64,000 nucleotides of DNA from Jaltomata sinuosa (lineage: Eukaryota > Streptophyta > Magnoliopsida > Solanales > Solanaceae): contig QJPP01000812.1 in the NCBI GenBank assembly GCA_003996215.1, positions 46,593 through 110,592 on the forward strand, written 5' to 3'. How positions within the stretch are numbered: position 1 is the first letter of the stretch; each line of letters begins with the position of its first letter. The notes under the pieces were generated by a model. The model made no database searches. It saw only the letters and a list, made by a program, of their open reading frames with translations, and was not told the origin of the DNA. Shown one piece after another: positions 36,304-46,905 of the stretch. A program made the translations under genes and the position numbers.

Positions 36304-36649
36304 CCATTTTGTTACTGCAATTAAGAAAATGGTTATTTTTTTCGAGTGGGCAGATTATTGTGTTCTAAAATATTGTCTTCAAATATAAATAGCTATTACT
36401 ATATTAATCCTAATAAATTAAGAAGACAAGAAAGAAAGAAAATGTATATCAATTAAGAAAGAGATAACACTGTCAAATTTACACCGTTAGAAAATTATTC
36501 TTTCCGTTAATTTTTAACATTATTATGTTAGGAAGACCAAAAATGCTTCACTTTAGTAAAGTTAAGAGACTAAATATGCTCAGGATTATATTTGAGGGAC
36601 CAAAATGAACCTACTCTAATAGATGAGGGATAATTTTAGCTCAAGACTC
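35995..36649. mobile_element. Mutator-type MITE (655 bp) with 10-bp target-site repeat
   Basis: The left end GAGTTTGGAGCTAAAATAG and the complement of the right end, GAGTCTTGAGCTAAAATTA, form long terminal inverted repeats of about 130 bp that continue through TTAGAGTAGGTTCATTTTGG. Flanking repeats GCAAAGTGTT lie at 35985-35994 and 36650-36659. The 10-bp target repeat and long inverted ends are characteristic of Mutator-like elements. It is non-coding. Confidence 0.88.
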
Positions 36650-36659
36650 GCAAAGTGTT

Positions 36660-39421
36660 ATATAAAAGCTGTGCTCATTTCAATTGGGCCTGTATTTTTG
36701 AAATTTGGTTTTCATAGTTTGGGTGATTTCTCTTCTCTCCTTATAAAATCCTTGTTAGTCTGCACACAAAAGAAACCCTATCGCTTGTTGCTGCTATATT
36801 GGCTCTTACCATTCTGTTATACAGAGAAACCGCTGTCGATTAAAATGAGAAATTTCGCCTTCTCATACTCCACAGCGTTTCTCTGTATAACGAAATGTTT
36901 TAGGGTCACTTGGGACTAATTTTTCCAGTTTCTATCGATTAAATTTTTGTTTTTCTCTTGACGTGCTGGTATCACTTGTACTTGATGTTATCTATCAATT
37001 TATGGATTTTCCCAATTTAAAAATGTTTACTTAGGAGAACTATCCATCTTTTTTTTTTCCTTCTTTCTGAATCATCTTTCGGTGTTTGATTAGTATTTTA
37101 GTTTGTCATCAAGGAAGATGACAGGTTGTAGTAGTAGAAGATGAGAAATGTGTTGCTACTTGTTAGTGATAGTTGTGAGTTGCAGAAAGTTACTATGGTG
37201 TTGGAGTTAAATATTACATGTAAAAGGAAATGCCTACAAGTTTGACAATTTAGAGCAATCAACTGCTGAGAAATGATTTATCAAGGAAATACGTTCAAGG
37301 TATTACCAAAATATATGTTTACTTGATTCGATTTTAATTTTCTTAAATACTTGTCTAGTGTGAGATGTTATTTTCATATGCATATGATCTTTACTCTGTT
37401 ATTACTCCATTTTGGTATAATGTTATCCTAGTGTGAAACACTTTCCCTTCGTGGGATTTGGTTATAAGGAAGCACCTTGGTAGAAGTAATGTAGTATGAT
37501 TTACGCCCAAAGCAAGATTTTCTGAATAATGGTTAGGCAGAGAACATACTGGGTTACTTAGTAGACCATCATATGAATGATCAGTTGGATGACTCAACTG
37601 TCTGAGAATTGAGCCTTTGTTTAAGCCTTTTAAGTTGTTCCGGCTATATCTGCTTCAGTTTTGGTACAAAGAATGATTGAGAAATGGGAAGATATTAATA
37701 CCACTTTGGGTATCATAAGTAGTTAAGGTAGTGCTTCAACATGTTGGAACTCAAGAATACTCTTTGCATAAATGAAAGCATTGAAGCCGTGGATAAATTG
37801 CAAGTCTAGAGTCTCTTGTGCTGCACTGAGCATTATAGCTGCAAATGAAGCCACTTAAAGAATATTTTAGTCTGTTGCCACTCAATTACTCACCTATTGT
37901 AAGAAGCATGGAGGTTCCAAACTCAAATTTGATGCATCACCTCAGAGAAGGAGAAACATTAGAAAAAAGTTTGATGAAATAGTAAGTGATAACTCAAGCA
38001 GCACGTGTGGATTGCCATACACTTAGATGATCATTGCAATGCACTCTAATTGTTTGTATCCTATGATTAATGGAATGATAATGGTGTATATGACCAAAAC
38101 TTTCTACCCTCAATAGAACTTGAAATAAGATGTGGTAGTTCATGGTGCCAGGGAAGGATTCCCCAAAGGTATGGGTGGAGATGTATGCAGTTGCAGGAGT
38201 GGGATAGAATGTAAATTGGCATTTTTGGGCAGAATGGATTGATATTGTGGGTTTATTTGACTCGAAGAGGGTGCAGATGATTTCTTAACATGAGAGTGTG
38301 CACTTTAGTCCAAGTATTTTGCACGTTGGGCGAAGGAAACAAAACGAAAATCTGGTCAAAATATGAGAGGCCCAACAGGATGATGCAAAACTAGTGGCAG
38401 AATTTGATGTCCTGTGATTTTAATTGTTATGGAATACTGTGTTTAAAGCTCTAAAGTTAGAACTCTTATCATTTGTATAGCAACAGTTTCAATAATTTAA
38501 CAGTTTCCCAAATTGTACTGTACTTAACTTATGTTGAAAGAAGTTCAGTAACAAATTGAGATTCACAATTTGCGACTCGAGTTTCTTATTGATGTAGAAT
38601 TAACAATTCTTTCACTTTTCCTTCTGGTCTCAGACAAGAAGTGACTCTTTTATGTGGATTGTTATTTGTTTCAGAAATGAAGAATCTTGCAGCACATGGG
38701 ATCATATTTGTGGACGAGGTTTCCTAAGTATATTTTGACTGATGGACATGCTCGTTAGACCTGTCTCTGGAAAGAACCAGAAGAAAGAGAAAAATATCTT
38801 CGACAAACATTTATAAAGGAAGGCTTGTATGCAGAAAAAGTGTCCCTAGCTGAATAATCTTTGGACATATTTTGGTTTATAGTTAGTAATTGCTCTATAG
38901 CATTTACTTGGAAAATGGCCGAAAAAGAAAAGTTCTTCAGGCCCTGCCCTTAAGGATTCTGGGGTTTGGGGAGGCGGGGGTCAGGACCTGGTTGTTGAAC
39001 CTTTCCGAACTCTTTCTAGGAATTGAATAGAAAGGAAAAAGTTCAGCAGCTTTTCATAGCTTTATTTTATTCCAAGTGGACCATAACATTGTGTCACTTT
39101 AACAAAAACTATATATACTTTTGTAAACAAACACTGTTGATATTCAAGTGCTTTAACTTCTGTGGATTTTTTTTCACAAAATTGGCAATGGTGGATGAAT
39201 TCTATTTGTCATTGATGTTTGTGATGCACATAAAGAGGCAGCGTCTTTTTCTCTGAATGAGTTCCTGAGGTATATTCCTCTCTTTATCTTGGCAATCGCC
39301 CAAAGTCATCTCTCGGTTTTCTGTAGCCAAAATTAAGATACCTGTGGAACTTTTAGTTTCTACTTTCTTGTATTATAACCTTCTTGGTGCTTTTCCTTCA
39401 ACATTTAGAAGTCTTTGAGGC
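36660..39421. other. Probable host DNA upstream of the NLP-type gene, no exon assigned
   Basis: Sequence of mixed composition with 5'-leader-like stretches (ACACAAAAGAAACCCTATCG near 36760). Short frames occur, for example around 37810-37960, but none carries a domain I recognise. It may hold the 5' part of the NLP gene and its introns. Confidence 0.4.
36816..36891. ncRNA. Hairpin with a 20-bp outer stem (candidate only)
   Basis: The arm GTTATACAGAGAAACCGCTG (36816-36835) pairs with its complement at 36872-36891 with one base bulged. An inner stem ATGAGAA/TTCTCAT (36845-36851, 36860-36866) closes the loop. The size is close to a plant microRNA precursor, but no family was recognised and it could be a tiny fold-back element. 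Confidence 0.35.
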
Positions 39422-39910
39422 CTTGTTTGAACATGTAGGTACTGGGATTAAATCTGCACTTCAACTTTTAGAGGTTCCATGGATTCATGGGCTTCAGGGC
39501 ACATTTTAGTACCATTTTGCCATTTTGGGCACCCACAAAAATTGATGGCAAATGTTTCCTCCGAACATCAGATCAACCTTCTGGTTTAATTGCACTTGGT
39601 AAAGGACTGTGTTGGTATCGGAAGAAGTGCGTGGACTACAAATTTTTTCTGGTTGACGAAGAGAGCGAAGAAGGTCATAGATTCCCTGGGTTCATGTTCT
39701 TGCACAAATTGCCAGAATCCAACTCCAGATGTACAATATTCCACCAAGACTATCCACAATGCACTACAGCAATGAATTGCAATACTCGAGGTTGCGTAGC
39801 TTTGCCAGTACTGAACCACCAGCGGCCTTTTCTGTATCGGTGCATTTGAGCTTGTAGCAACTCCAGTTTTTAATAGATCTGAAATATTTGAATTCCTTAA
39901 TGGTTTGAAG
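39422..39910 (+). pseudogene. NLP (NIN-like) transcription factor, N-terminal exon, broken
   Basis: The 39487-39849 frame reads ILPFWAPTKIDGKCFL, LCWYRKKCVDYKFFLVDEES, GFMFLHKLPESNSRC and NTRGCVALPVLNHQ. It follows the conserved N-terminal region of plant NLP proteins (intact relatives have VWAP, PGRVFRQKLPEW and NVRGTLALPVF). Upstream in another frame comes IKSALQLLEVPWIHG. Downstream, in a shifted frame, come FELVATPVFNRSEIFEFLNGLK and then a GTCAGT donor-like site at 39911. The frame changes within the exon indicate a pseudogene. The RWP-RK and PB1 domains are not in the window. Confidence 0.6.
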
Positions 39911-40062
39911 GTCAGTCCTTTCCATTGTCATTTATCATGATTTCAGTTTCTTCTTGGTTCTTTTGCTGTGAATTAATGGGTTAAGCAATAACTGACCTAA
40001 GTTTGCATTTGCAACCTTTTGATTATAACTGCAAACTGCTTTTGCATTTTTAAATTACTTAT

Positions 40063-40226
40063 TGAAACAAAGACGAACCTTCTCTTTCTGATATCATAGA
40101 CAATGAGTACAAAGATATCTGTGAGATCCCAACAAAGGAAAAGAATAAAAATAATATCCTATATATCTGCTGCTGTGATTGTGCTTACTATACATAAAAG
40201 ACATTGTTTACTAGTCTTCTGTAACA
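40063..40226 (-). repeat. Copia 3' LTR (164 bp)
   Basis: Plus strand TGAAACAAAG...TCTGTAACA. It aligns with 48206-48380 apart from small indels. The polypurine tract (minus ACCTTGAGGGGGAG, 40227-40240) abuts it. Confidence 0.88.
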
Positions 40227-40239
40227 CTCCCCCTCAAGG

Positions 40240-40570
40240 TGGAGCATAGACGTTGATCATGCCCAACTTGTTACAAAGATAATCAACTCAAGTCCATTCA
40301 ACGCCCTTGTAAGTAAATCAGCTAGTTGCTCTCCTATTTTCATATATCCAGTGGAGCTTAAGTTTCCCTGAATCTTCTCGCAAATAATTGACAATCAACC
40401 TCCATGTGTTTAGTTCCTTCATGATACACTGGATTTGAGGCAATATGAAGAGCAACTTGATTATCACGCCAAAGTTTTGTTGGGTTGAAGCATTTACACT
40501 GACAAAACTCTGGTGTGATAATCAAGCTGCTCTTCTTATCACCTCAAATCCAATTTATCATTAAAAAACT
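40240..40570 (-). pseudogene. Copia RNase H end, broken
   Basis: Minus-strand translation, with frame changes, gives LFILPQIQCIMKELNTW-type and VDYLCNKLGMINVYA-type segments. These match the typical copia C terminus (CDNQAALHIASNPVFHERTKHIE... and ICNKLGMINIYAP). It ends next to the polypurine tract, as expected. Confidence 0.7.
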
Positions 40571-40619
40571 AAACATCCTACACCAGTGTATTTAAGCACT
40601 ATAGATGACATGTGACTAA

Positions 40620-41061
40620 TCAGAAAGTTAGTTGTGGAAATTGTATTAGCCCATAATTGCTTAGGGACTTTCATTTGGAATGACGAAGCATGAGGAAGAG
40701 ATGTCTATTTTTCCTCTCAGCCACTCCATTTTGAAAAGGTATATCAACAGAGAGGATTGATGGAAAATACTGTGTTGATTTGTGTAGTTTTGAAATGCTT
40801 CTTTTATGTATGCTTTAGCATTATCACTCCTCAACGTATGTAATATTTAACTGTCTTAATCTCAACACAAAAAGTAGGAAAATGGGAAAACACCTCAGAA
40901 TAGTTCTTCTCAAAATATTTTGATGTCATTCGGGAAAAATCATCCGCAAAAGTAACAAAATATCTACACGCATGTTTAGACACAGCAGGACATAATCCCC
41001 AAATATCTGAGTGAACTAATTCAAAAGCAAAATGAACTCCTTTATTAATTCTAGGACTCAA
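40620..41061 (-). pseudogene. Copia integrase core start, truncated
   Basis: The open frame 40831-41061 reads FELVHSDIWGLCPAVSKHAC and YFVTFADDFSRMT, the start of the copia integrase core with its first catalytic Asp. A few more integrase-like segments follow in other frames. The rest of integrase and all of RT are absent, so a large deletion joins this to the RNase H end. Confidence 0.8.
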
Positions 41062-41283
41062 CGAGCTTCAATGATGTGTTGCAAAATGACAAGACCCACA
41101 TTCTATTGAGGGTATATCAATTATCATGAAACATAATTTCTTCAAAACAGGTAGAGAAGGATGTCCCAACCGACAATGTGCGTCAAATGGTGAAATGACA
41201 CTAGAGCAACAACTGATCGAGACACCCATGCATCAAGAATGTAGAGACCATCGGATACATGTCCTTACCAATAATGTGTTTCA

Positions 41284-42393
41284 TCATAGGATCCTGAAAA
41301 ATGCAATGATCAGGAAATAATGAATACAACAATTTAGGCCTTTGGTAAATCTACTCATAGAGATAAGACTAGATGCAAGGTTAGGTATACTTAGCACATA
41401 TGACAAGGAAATAGATGAAGTGGGTTTAACAGTATCAGATCCCTCAATGTTGCAGTTTGACCCATCAACAACAGTTACAGGAGGATGGTACTTTGTGTGA
41501 CCAAAAACTAAAGAAGATTTTGGATTACCTGTCATGTGATCGATGGCACCAGAATCAATAAGCTCCCATTTGTTTAAGGATGCAATGCAACATTTATTAC
41601 CTGATTCAGCATGAGCAGTGACTAGAACAGATTCTTTCACGGGTTCCTGATACTGAGAGAGTCTGGCATACTCATCAGCTGAATTTGTAACAGTATTTGC
41701 TAAAGGTGAACTAGATACAGCAAGATTGGCAGTCTGAGTTCTTTGGTTGTGATTCTGTAACTTCTTACAGTGCCACTTTATGTGTCCAGGTTCATTGCAG
41801 TAGTTACAAACAATGTTACTGTTGCCTCCTTTGTTTTTGTTCTTCCTCCCAGTAGTACTATTTCGCACTCCTCGTTTGGTAACAAGTATATTGGTTTGTT
41901 GATTGGATGGATTACTCTCTATGGATATTAGTCGATTGAAAACATCTCGCAGAGAGATGATCTCAGAAATTAAGAGAATCTGGGATTTGGCAGTCTCAAA
42001 TTCTGAGGGGAGTCCTGCTAGAAGACTCATTATTGCCATTTGTTCCCTCTGCGCCTGTTGTACCTTGATGCCAGTACTGAATAGCATAACCATATTCAGT
42101 TCCTCATAAGCTTTTTTGAACTCCATGAAATGTGTAGTGAGTGACTTAGCTTCCTTTTCAGCCCGATAGGAAGCCTTACATACTTCATAAATTCGTGAAA
42201 GATTTCCTTTGCCAGAATAAACATTTCCTTTGTCTAAATCTATCTCATACCATTGTTGTTCTAATAAATCGTCTATTTTATCAAATATCTTTTCCCATAT
42301 AGTTCTTCTTAATTCTATTATTTTTATGTCTTTTAGTGCATATAGAACTAATGTTTTATAGTTATTTATCATTTCGTTATGTAAACTAGTCAT
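41284..42393 (-). CDS. Chimeric ORF: EPRV leader ORF fused in frame to copia gag-protease (369 aa)
   Basis: Residues 1 to about 54 equal the viral leader ORF (compare the 46862-47059 minus frame, whose first 51 residues agree). From residue 56 the frame is copia gag (VYSGKGNLSRIYEVCKASYR, QREQMAIMSLLAGLPSEFE), with a CCHC zinc knuckle at residues 196-209 (CNYCNEPGHIKWHC) and the protease active site DSG at 280-282. The frame stays open across the junction near 42228. It lies about 290 bases downstream of the viral TATA box (42678-42687) on the same strand, so it could be transcribed. Whether it is expressed is unknown; the fusion may be chance. Confidence 0.8.
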   Translation of the reverse strand: MTSLHNEMINNYKTLVLYALKDIKIIELRRTIWEKIFDKIDDLLEQQWYEIDLDKGNVYSGKGNLSRIYEVCKASYRAEKEAKSLTTHFMEFKKAYEELNMVMLFSTGIKVQQAQREQMAIMSLLAGLPSEFETAKSQILLISEIISLRDVFNRLISIESNPSNQQTNILVTKRGVRNSTTGRKNKNKGGNSNIVCNYCNEPGHIKWHCKKLQNHNQRTQTANLAVSSSPLANTVTNSADEYARLSQYQEPVKESVLVTAHAESGNKCCIASLNKWELIDSGAIDHMTGNPKSSLVFGHTKYHPPVTVVDGSNCNIEGSDTVKPTSSISLSYVLSIPNLASSLISMSRFTKGLNCCIHYFLIIAFFRIL

Positions 42394-42399
42394 TTTATG

Positions 42400-43004
42400 A
42401 TGCTTTTATCAATTATTCCCTCTAATCATATTTTATGATAGGATACTTTTTATACAAGCTTACTATAAACTAGATTATTCTCTGTCATGTTTATTCGTCA
42501 CTACTAGCATTGTACTAAGCAGATACTTTTCTTCTTTAAACAGTATTTCTCATACTTTGGTACTCCCTAACACAGCTTCTTGCCTCAACGGTTTCCCTCT
42601 CATGATAGTACTGATTAAATGCTAAGAGAGAGAGAGAAGGATGAGTAAGGGCTGTCTTTATTTATGTTTTAAGACTTCTATATATAGAAGTTAGATTCTA
42701 CATAGTGGCCTTTACTTTTTACAATGGCCTTTACTATTCATGAACGACCTTTACTGTTCATGAAGATGACTCTTACTTTACTTTACATGTGAAAACAAAA
42801 GACTATACTTTACACCTATCTAATATTGGCCGTTCATTTTATATTGGCCGTTCATTTTATATTGGTCAACACAACTTTACACATATTACAACAAAACAAA
42901 ATACTAAAGTAAAGTAGATGTTGGCATAGCTATTTGTACATATCTTCTTTGTAGCTATTTTCTTCTGCATGTATCTGCAAGCTGTCCTTCCTTTGTTAAT
43001 TCGT
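42400..43004 (-). promoter_or_regulatory. EPRV-A intergenic region with TATA box
   Basis: Lies between the end of ORF4 and the leader ORF, where caulimoviruses have their full-length-transcript promoter. A TATA-like CTATATATAG sits at 42678-42687 inside a palindrome CTTCTATATATAGAAG. It is followed downstream on the minus strand by a CT-rich start-site-like stretch (TTCTCTCTCTCTC). Upstream are repeated TAAAGGCC/TGAACAGTAAAGG units and three 18-bp ATATTGGCCGTTCATTTT repeats (42820-42868) that look like enhancer elements. Confidence 0.65.
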
Positions 43005-44222
43005 TTATTCAAGTTGAACATCTGGGATAATGTTATCTTCTCCGTTGCACTTGGAACATATATGGTCTGGGTATTTATGACCAATTAACTTGCAATATCT
43101 GATTAATAATTCTTCTGAAATGAACCCTTTTTTCAAGGCTCTAGTTGTTGGTTGTAGCTCTGGTTTTAATAAAGATAAAATCCATTTTTGGACTTCATCC
43201 ATATCTGCTTGTCGTAGTTCCCTTGAATTCGCATAGATCATTAGGTGGTCTCTGGAATAATAACTCCAGATAGCATTTCCTTGTAGATAGTTCGTAGCTA
43301 ATTCTTGAATAATAGTTGATATACCAGTTATTCTTTTATTTGCATAAAAGTTAGGTATCTCAACTTTCGGTATCTCTGCTTGTTGCGATATATCTTTTGG
43401 TATAATCATTTCCCTGGTCAGGCCTATTTTGACTACCTGAATTAAGGGTTTGATTTCGTCATATAATATCTCTACCGGTGCCGTGTAGAATTTAATGAAA
43501 AATAAATTTCCTTTTGTAATCCGTTTGTATGTGATAAAAGCTTTGTGGAGTTCTGGAATTCCACTTATTTCTTCGCCGTCGTAGGTGTATACAGTACTAA
43601 GTAATCCATAGTTGTAACAAGTTCTAACTAAGTTCGGATTTGTCTTTGGCTGTGCTATCAGCCGGTTGTATCCTTGTAGTTTTTGAGTTAAATAATCTTG
43701 TGTTTTTTCGGTAGTAGTGGTAGATCTTGGTTTGAGGTTTAAGAAAGTTTGTATTTTGTGGATATTTTCGATGTAGGTTTGGGTGATATGGTTGTATATC
43801 TTTTTATCTTTGTGGAGGCTATTCGCATATGTGGATGTCTGGGGTGTGATACTTGATATCTCAGTGGGTTGTCTTTTTTGGGTAAATGGTTTGTCAAATA
43901 CTTTGTTCAGATTAGTGTTTGTAAATGGTTTTGTACTAACTGTTTTGTTTTCTCTTGTACCTGCAGCTGTATTTAACAATTTGTTAGTGGTTTGAGTTTT
44001 TCGGTGTATCTCAACGTCACCTTTTAGTTCTGTCTGTTTAGAGTCTGCCGAGGGACTTAGCTCCGCATATTTTGAGTCATGCTGCTGACTATTAACTGTT
44101 TTCTTCAGTACCTGTAACTCAGTGTCTAGACTGTCCACTTTTTGACAAAGTGTAGTCATAGCTGTGAGTATTTTTGCCAATGTTTCTTCGGCATTAGGTT
44201 TTTCTGGAGAGATAGTCTGCAA
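43005..44222 (-). CDS. EPRV-A ORF4 (inclusion-body/transactivator-like), 405 aa, open
   Basis: This is an uninterrupted frame aligned with ORF4 of copies B and C along most of its length, but clearly diverged. The N terminus is a short heptad-type coiled coil (TTLCQKVDSLDTELQVLKK), followed by a polar low-complexity part. The conserved core carries CYNYGLLSTVYT and YKRITKGNLFFIKFYTAPVE. The C terminus has a Cys/His cluster (RYCKLIGHKYPDHICSKC). In caulimoviruses the last ORF supports translation of the polycistronic RNA and forms inclusion bodies; that role here is by position and family. Confidence 0.75.
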   Translation of the reverse strand: MQTISPEKPNAEETLAKILTAMTTLCQKVDSLDTELQVLKKTVNSQQHDSKYAELSPSADSKQTELKGDVEIHRKTQTTNKLLNTAAGTRENKTVSTKPFTNTNLNKVFDKPFTQKRQPTEISSITPQTSTYANSLHKDKKIYNHITQTYIENIHKIQTFLNLKPRSTTTTEKTQDYLTQKLQGYNRLIAQPKTNPNLVRTCYNYGLLSTVYTYDGEEISGIPELHKAFITYKRITKGNLFFIKFYTAPVEILYDEIKPLIQVVKIGLTREMIIPKDISQQAEIPKVEIPNFYANKRITGISTIIQELATNYLQGNAIWSYYSRDHLMIYANSRELRQADMDEVQKWILSLLKPELQPTTRALKKGFISEELLIRYCKLIGHKYPDHICSKCNGEDNIIPDVQLE

Positions 44223-45934
44223 TGATATTCTTATTAGTCGTGATTATCTCAATTGTAAATGTAAAGTTTAATATATTTAAGACTAATCTTCTTATTTCTT
44301 TTGTTATAACTGAATCTTGTACTTTCCTGGTTATCCACCATTTTACCTGTGTGTTATCTGTTCTCACAATAAATTTGTTATATACTATATACGGCTCAAA
44401 TGCTAATAGGCATTTATATAGTGCAAATAGTTCTTTTCTATTTATTTTCCATTTTAATTGCGCTTCTGTATAGGATCCTGAATAATATCTATAATGATGT
44501 TCTATTTTTTCTTTGTCATATTTATATTTTAGGACTCCTCCATAACTGTGATTGCTCGAATCTGTTTCAATAATATAAGTAAATGGTTTATTTTCATCTG
44601 GAAAATATAGTTTTGGTAGTTTTTTACATAAGGTTTTGATATGTCTTATATGCTCTTTATCTTTATTATCGAAACGATATTCAATATCTTTCTTTAGTTT
44701 TTTATGTAAAGGTTTTAGATGTTCAGCTAATTTTGGTATATATTCTCTTACTTGATTTACCAATCCCAAAAAGGATTGTAATTTCTTTTTTGTGTCTATA
44801 TTTTCATCAAGGTTACAATTTTTTGTACAATATGTGTTTGCATTTTTATACCATTTTTATCTATTTCTATTCCTAAAAATTCTATTTGATTTTTCATTAT
44901 CTCAGCTTTCTTTTTGCTTAAGCTTATTCCAGAGTATTCTATTATATGTATAAATTTTTCCAATAGTTTTATATGTTCGTCTTGTGTTTAGTGGTATATC
45001 ATCTATATATACTATACAGTTTTCTAGTTGATTAAAATATTTATCCATGAAATGTTGATATCTTCCTGGTGCATTTTTATATCCAAAGGGTAATACGTTC
45101 CATTCGTAAAATTCTTGGGGTACAATAAATGCCGTTAGTTTTTTAGATTCATCTTCTAACTTTAAATGGTAGAATCCTGATTTACAATCAAATTTACTGA
45201 AATAGTTATATCCTTGGATTTGTCTTGTTTTTAATATTTTATTTGGTATTGGGTAGTTATATGTTTTAGTTTTGGCATTTAGATTTCTATAATCTATGAC
45301 CATTCTACTTTTACCTCTTTTTTTTTCACTATGCTTATTTACTATGAATGCTGGACTAGAATGTTTACTATTACTTTCTTGTATATAGTTCTTTTCTAGT
45401 AATTCATTAATATGCATTTTAAATTCTTCTAAATCATTGAAATTATATTTTAAAGGTTTTTGGGTTATAATATTATTTTCTTCCACTAGTTCTATCTTAA
45501 CTTTTTTTTTTGTGATTTTCCCATCCTTTTAATGGTTTTTCACTATATAATATTTCTAATTTATCTTGTATGACTTTTATCTTGTCTATTGAGAATATAA
45601 TCAATTCTATTTTATGATCTAACTGATTTATGTTTTCTAATTTTTGGTTTATTTTTTCACTTCCTTTTATCCATTCTGTTGTTTTTCTATTTTTATTATT
45701 AACTCTTTTTGCTCCTACTTTGTTGTTACATGGTGTTGTGAACCACCAATGTGTTTTCATTGTTGTATGTGGATATAGGTTTATTAAAAAAGGCATTCCT
45801 AATAACATATCTTTTGTTGTTAGTTCGTAATTATATATTTCTTCTATTGTTAATATTTTAGAAATTAAAAGATATGGAATATGATGGAAACATAGAAATA
45901 AACATGAGTAAAGTAGAAGAAAAACCAAGTACAT
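44194..45934 (-). pseudogene. EPRV-A polymerase, broken (protease tail, RT, RNase H)
   Basis: Three pieces: 45497-45862 (after the active site, LLGMPFLINLYPH, HWWFTTPC), 44902-45486 (RT with SRMVIDYRNLNAKTKTYNYP, KFDCKSGFYHL, VLPFGYKNAPGRYQHFMD and IVYIDDI) and 44194-44769 (RNase H, ETDSSNHSYGGVLKY, RTDNTQVKWW, IADYLS). Frameshifts separate them. The 5' end with the protease active site is missing: at about 45862 the sequence jumps to coat-protein DNA in the opposite orientation. Confidence 0.88.
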
Positions 45935-46905
45935 CAGGAGAAAGAGACCCTAAACCAGGTCCAAAATACTATACAAGAAGTTATGAAAACTCAGATAGAC
46001 AGGATAATATATGGAAAAAATGATATAATGAGAAATGGACACCAACTCCACCAGTAGAACAATATAACTTCTTAAATCTAGATTCCATAACAGACACAAA
46101 TAAAGTTATCCAATTATGGATAGGATATATAGCGAAACAATTAATAGACAACAAAATAGGAATGACAGAAGTATCATGATACATAGAAAGAACATTAATA
46201 GGAACAATAAAATTATGGTTATTAAATTTAACAGAAGAAAGTATAAAAACATTAAGAAATAATAAAAACATAAACGGCGAAACAGCAACAACATCGATAG
46301 AGATACTACAAAAATATGAAACAGCGATAAGAAATGAATTTAGTAGTATGATGACAGAATACGAAGAACAAAATAGAGAAAAAATCATAAATAGAATTTT
46401 GATGATAAAATTAGAAATATGCAACATGTGTTATATAGACGAATACACATGTGTATTTAAAGAATACTATTATAAAGGATCATATACTACAGAAGAAAGT
46501 AAGGAAATCAGACAGTTATATTTTACAAAACTACCGGAACCATTTAGTTCAAGAATAATAAAAAGTTGGAAAGAAGCAGGACTGACAGATACATTAGGAG
46601 CCAGAATAAAATATTTACATCACTGTTATTCTAAGACTTGCGAAGAATACAGAGAAAAGTTAAAAATAGAGAAAACTCTAATAAAAAATCAAGTAAGAGA
46701 ATATATACCAAAATTAGCTGAACATCTAAAACCTTTACATAAAAAACTAAAGAAAGATATTGAATATCGTTTCGATAATAAAGATAAAGAGCATATAAGA
46801 CATATCAAAACCTTATGCAAAAAACTACCAAAACTATATTTTCCAGATGAAAATAAACCATTTACTTATATTGTTGAAACAGATTCGAGCAATCACAGTT
46901 ATGGA
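45863..46905 (+). pseudogene. EPRV-A coat protein N-terminal part fused to polymerase RNase H
   Basis: The frame starts near 45874 with the coat-protein N terminus and carries on through 46689 (ICNMCYIDEYTCVFKEYYYK, LYFTKLPEPFSSRIIKSWKE). It then switches in frame at about 46690 to the polymerase segment NQVREYIPKLAEHLKPLHKK and RNase H start (ETDSSNHSYG), ending at 46905. Two TGA stops (near 46021 and 46179) interrupt the N-terminal part at sites where TGG (Trp) is likely. The zinc knuckle, movement protein, protease and RT in between are deleted. The open part is 46348-46968. Confidence 0.8.

Noticed and set aside
36623..36919. 98-codon plus-strand frame
   Set aside because: It begins inside the MITE and crosses the hairpin. 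No homology was recognised, so it is probably a chance frame.
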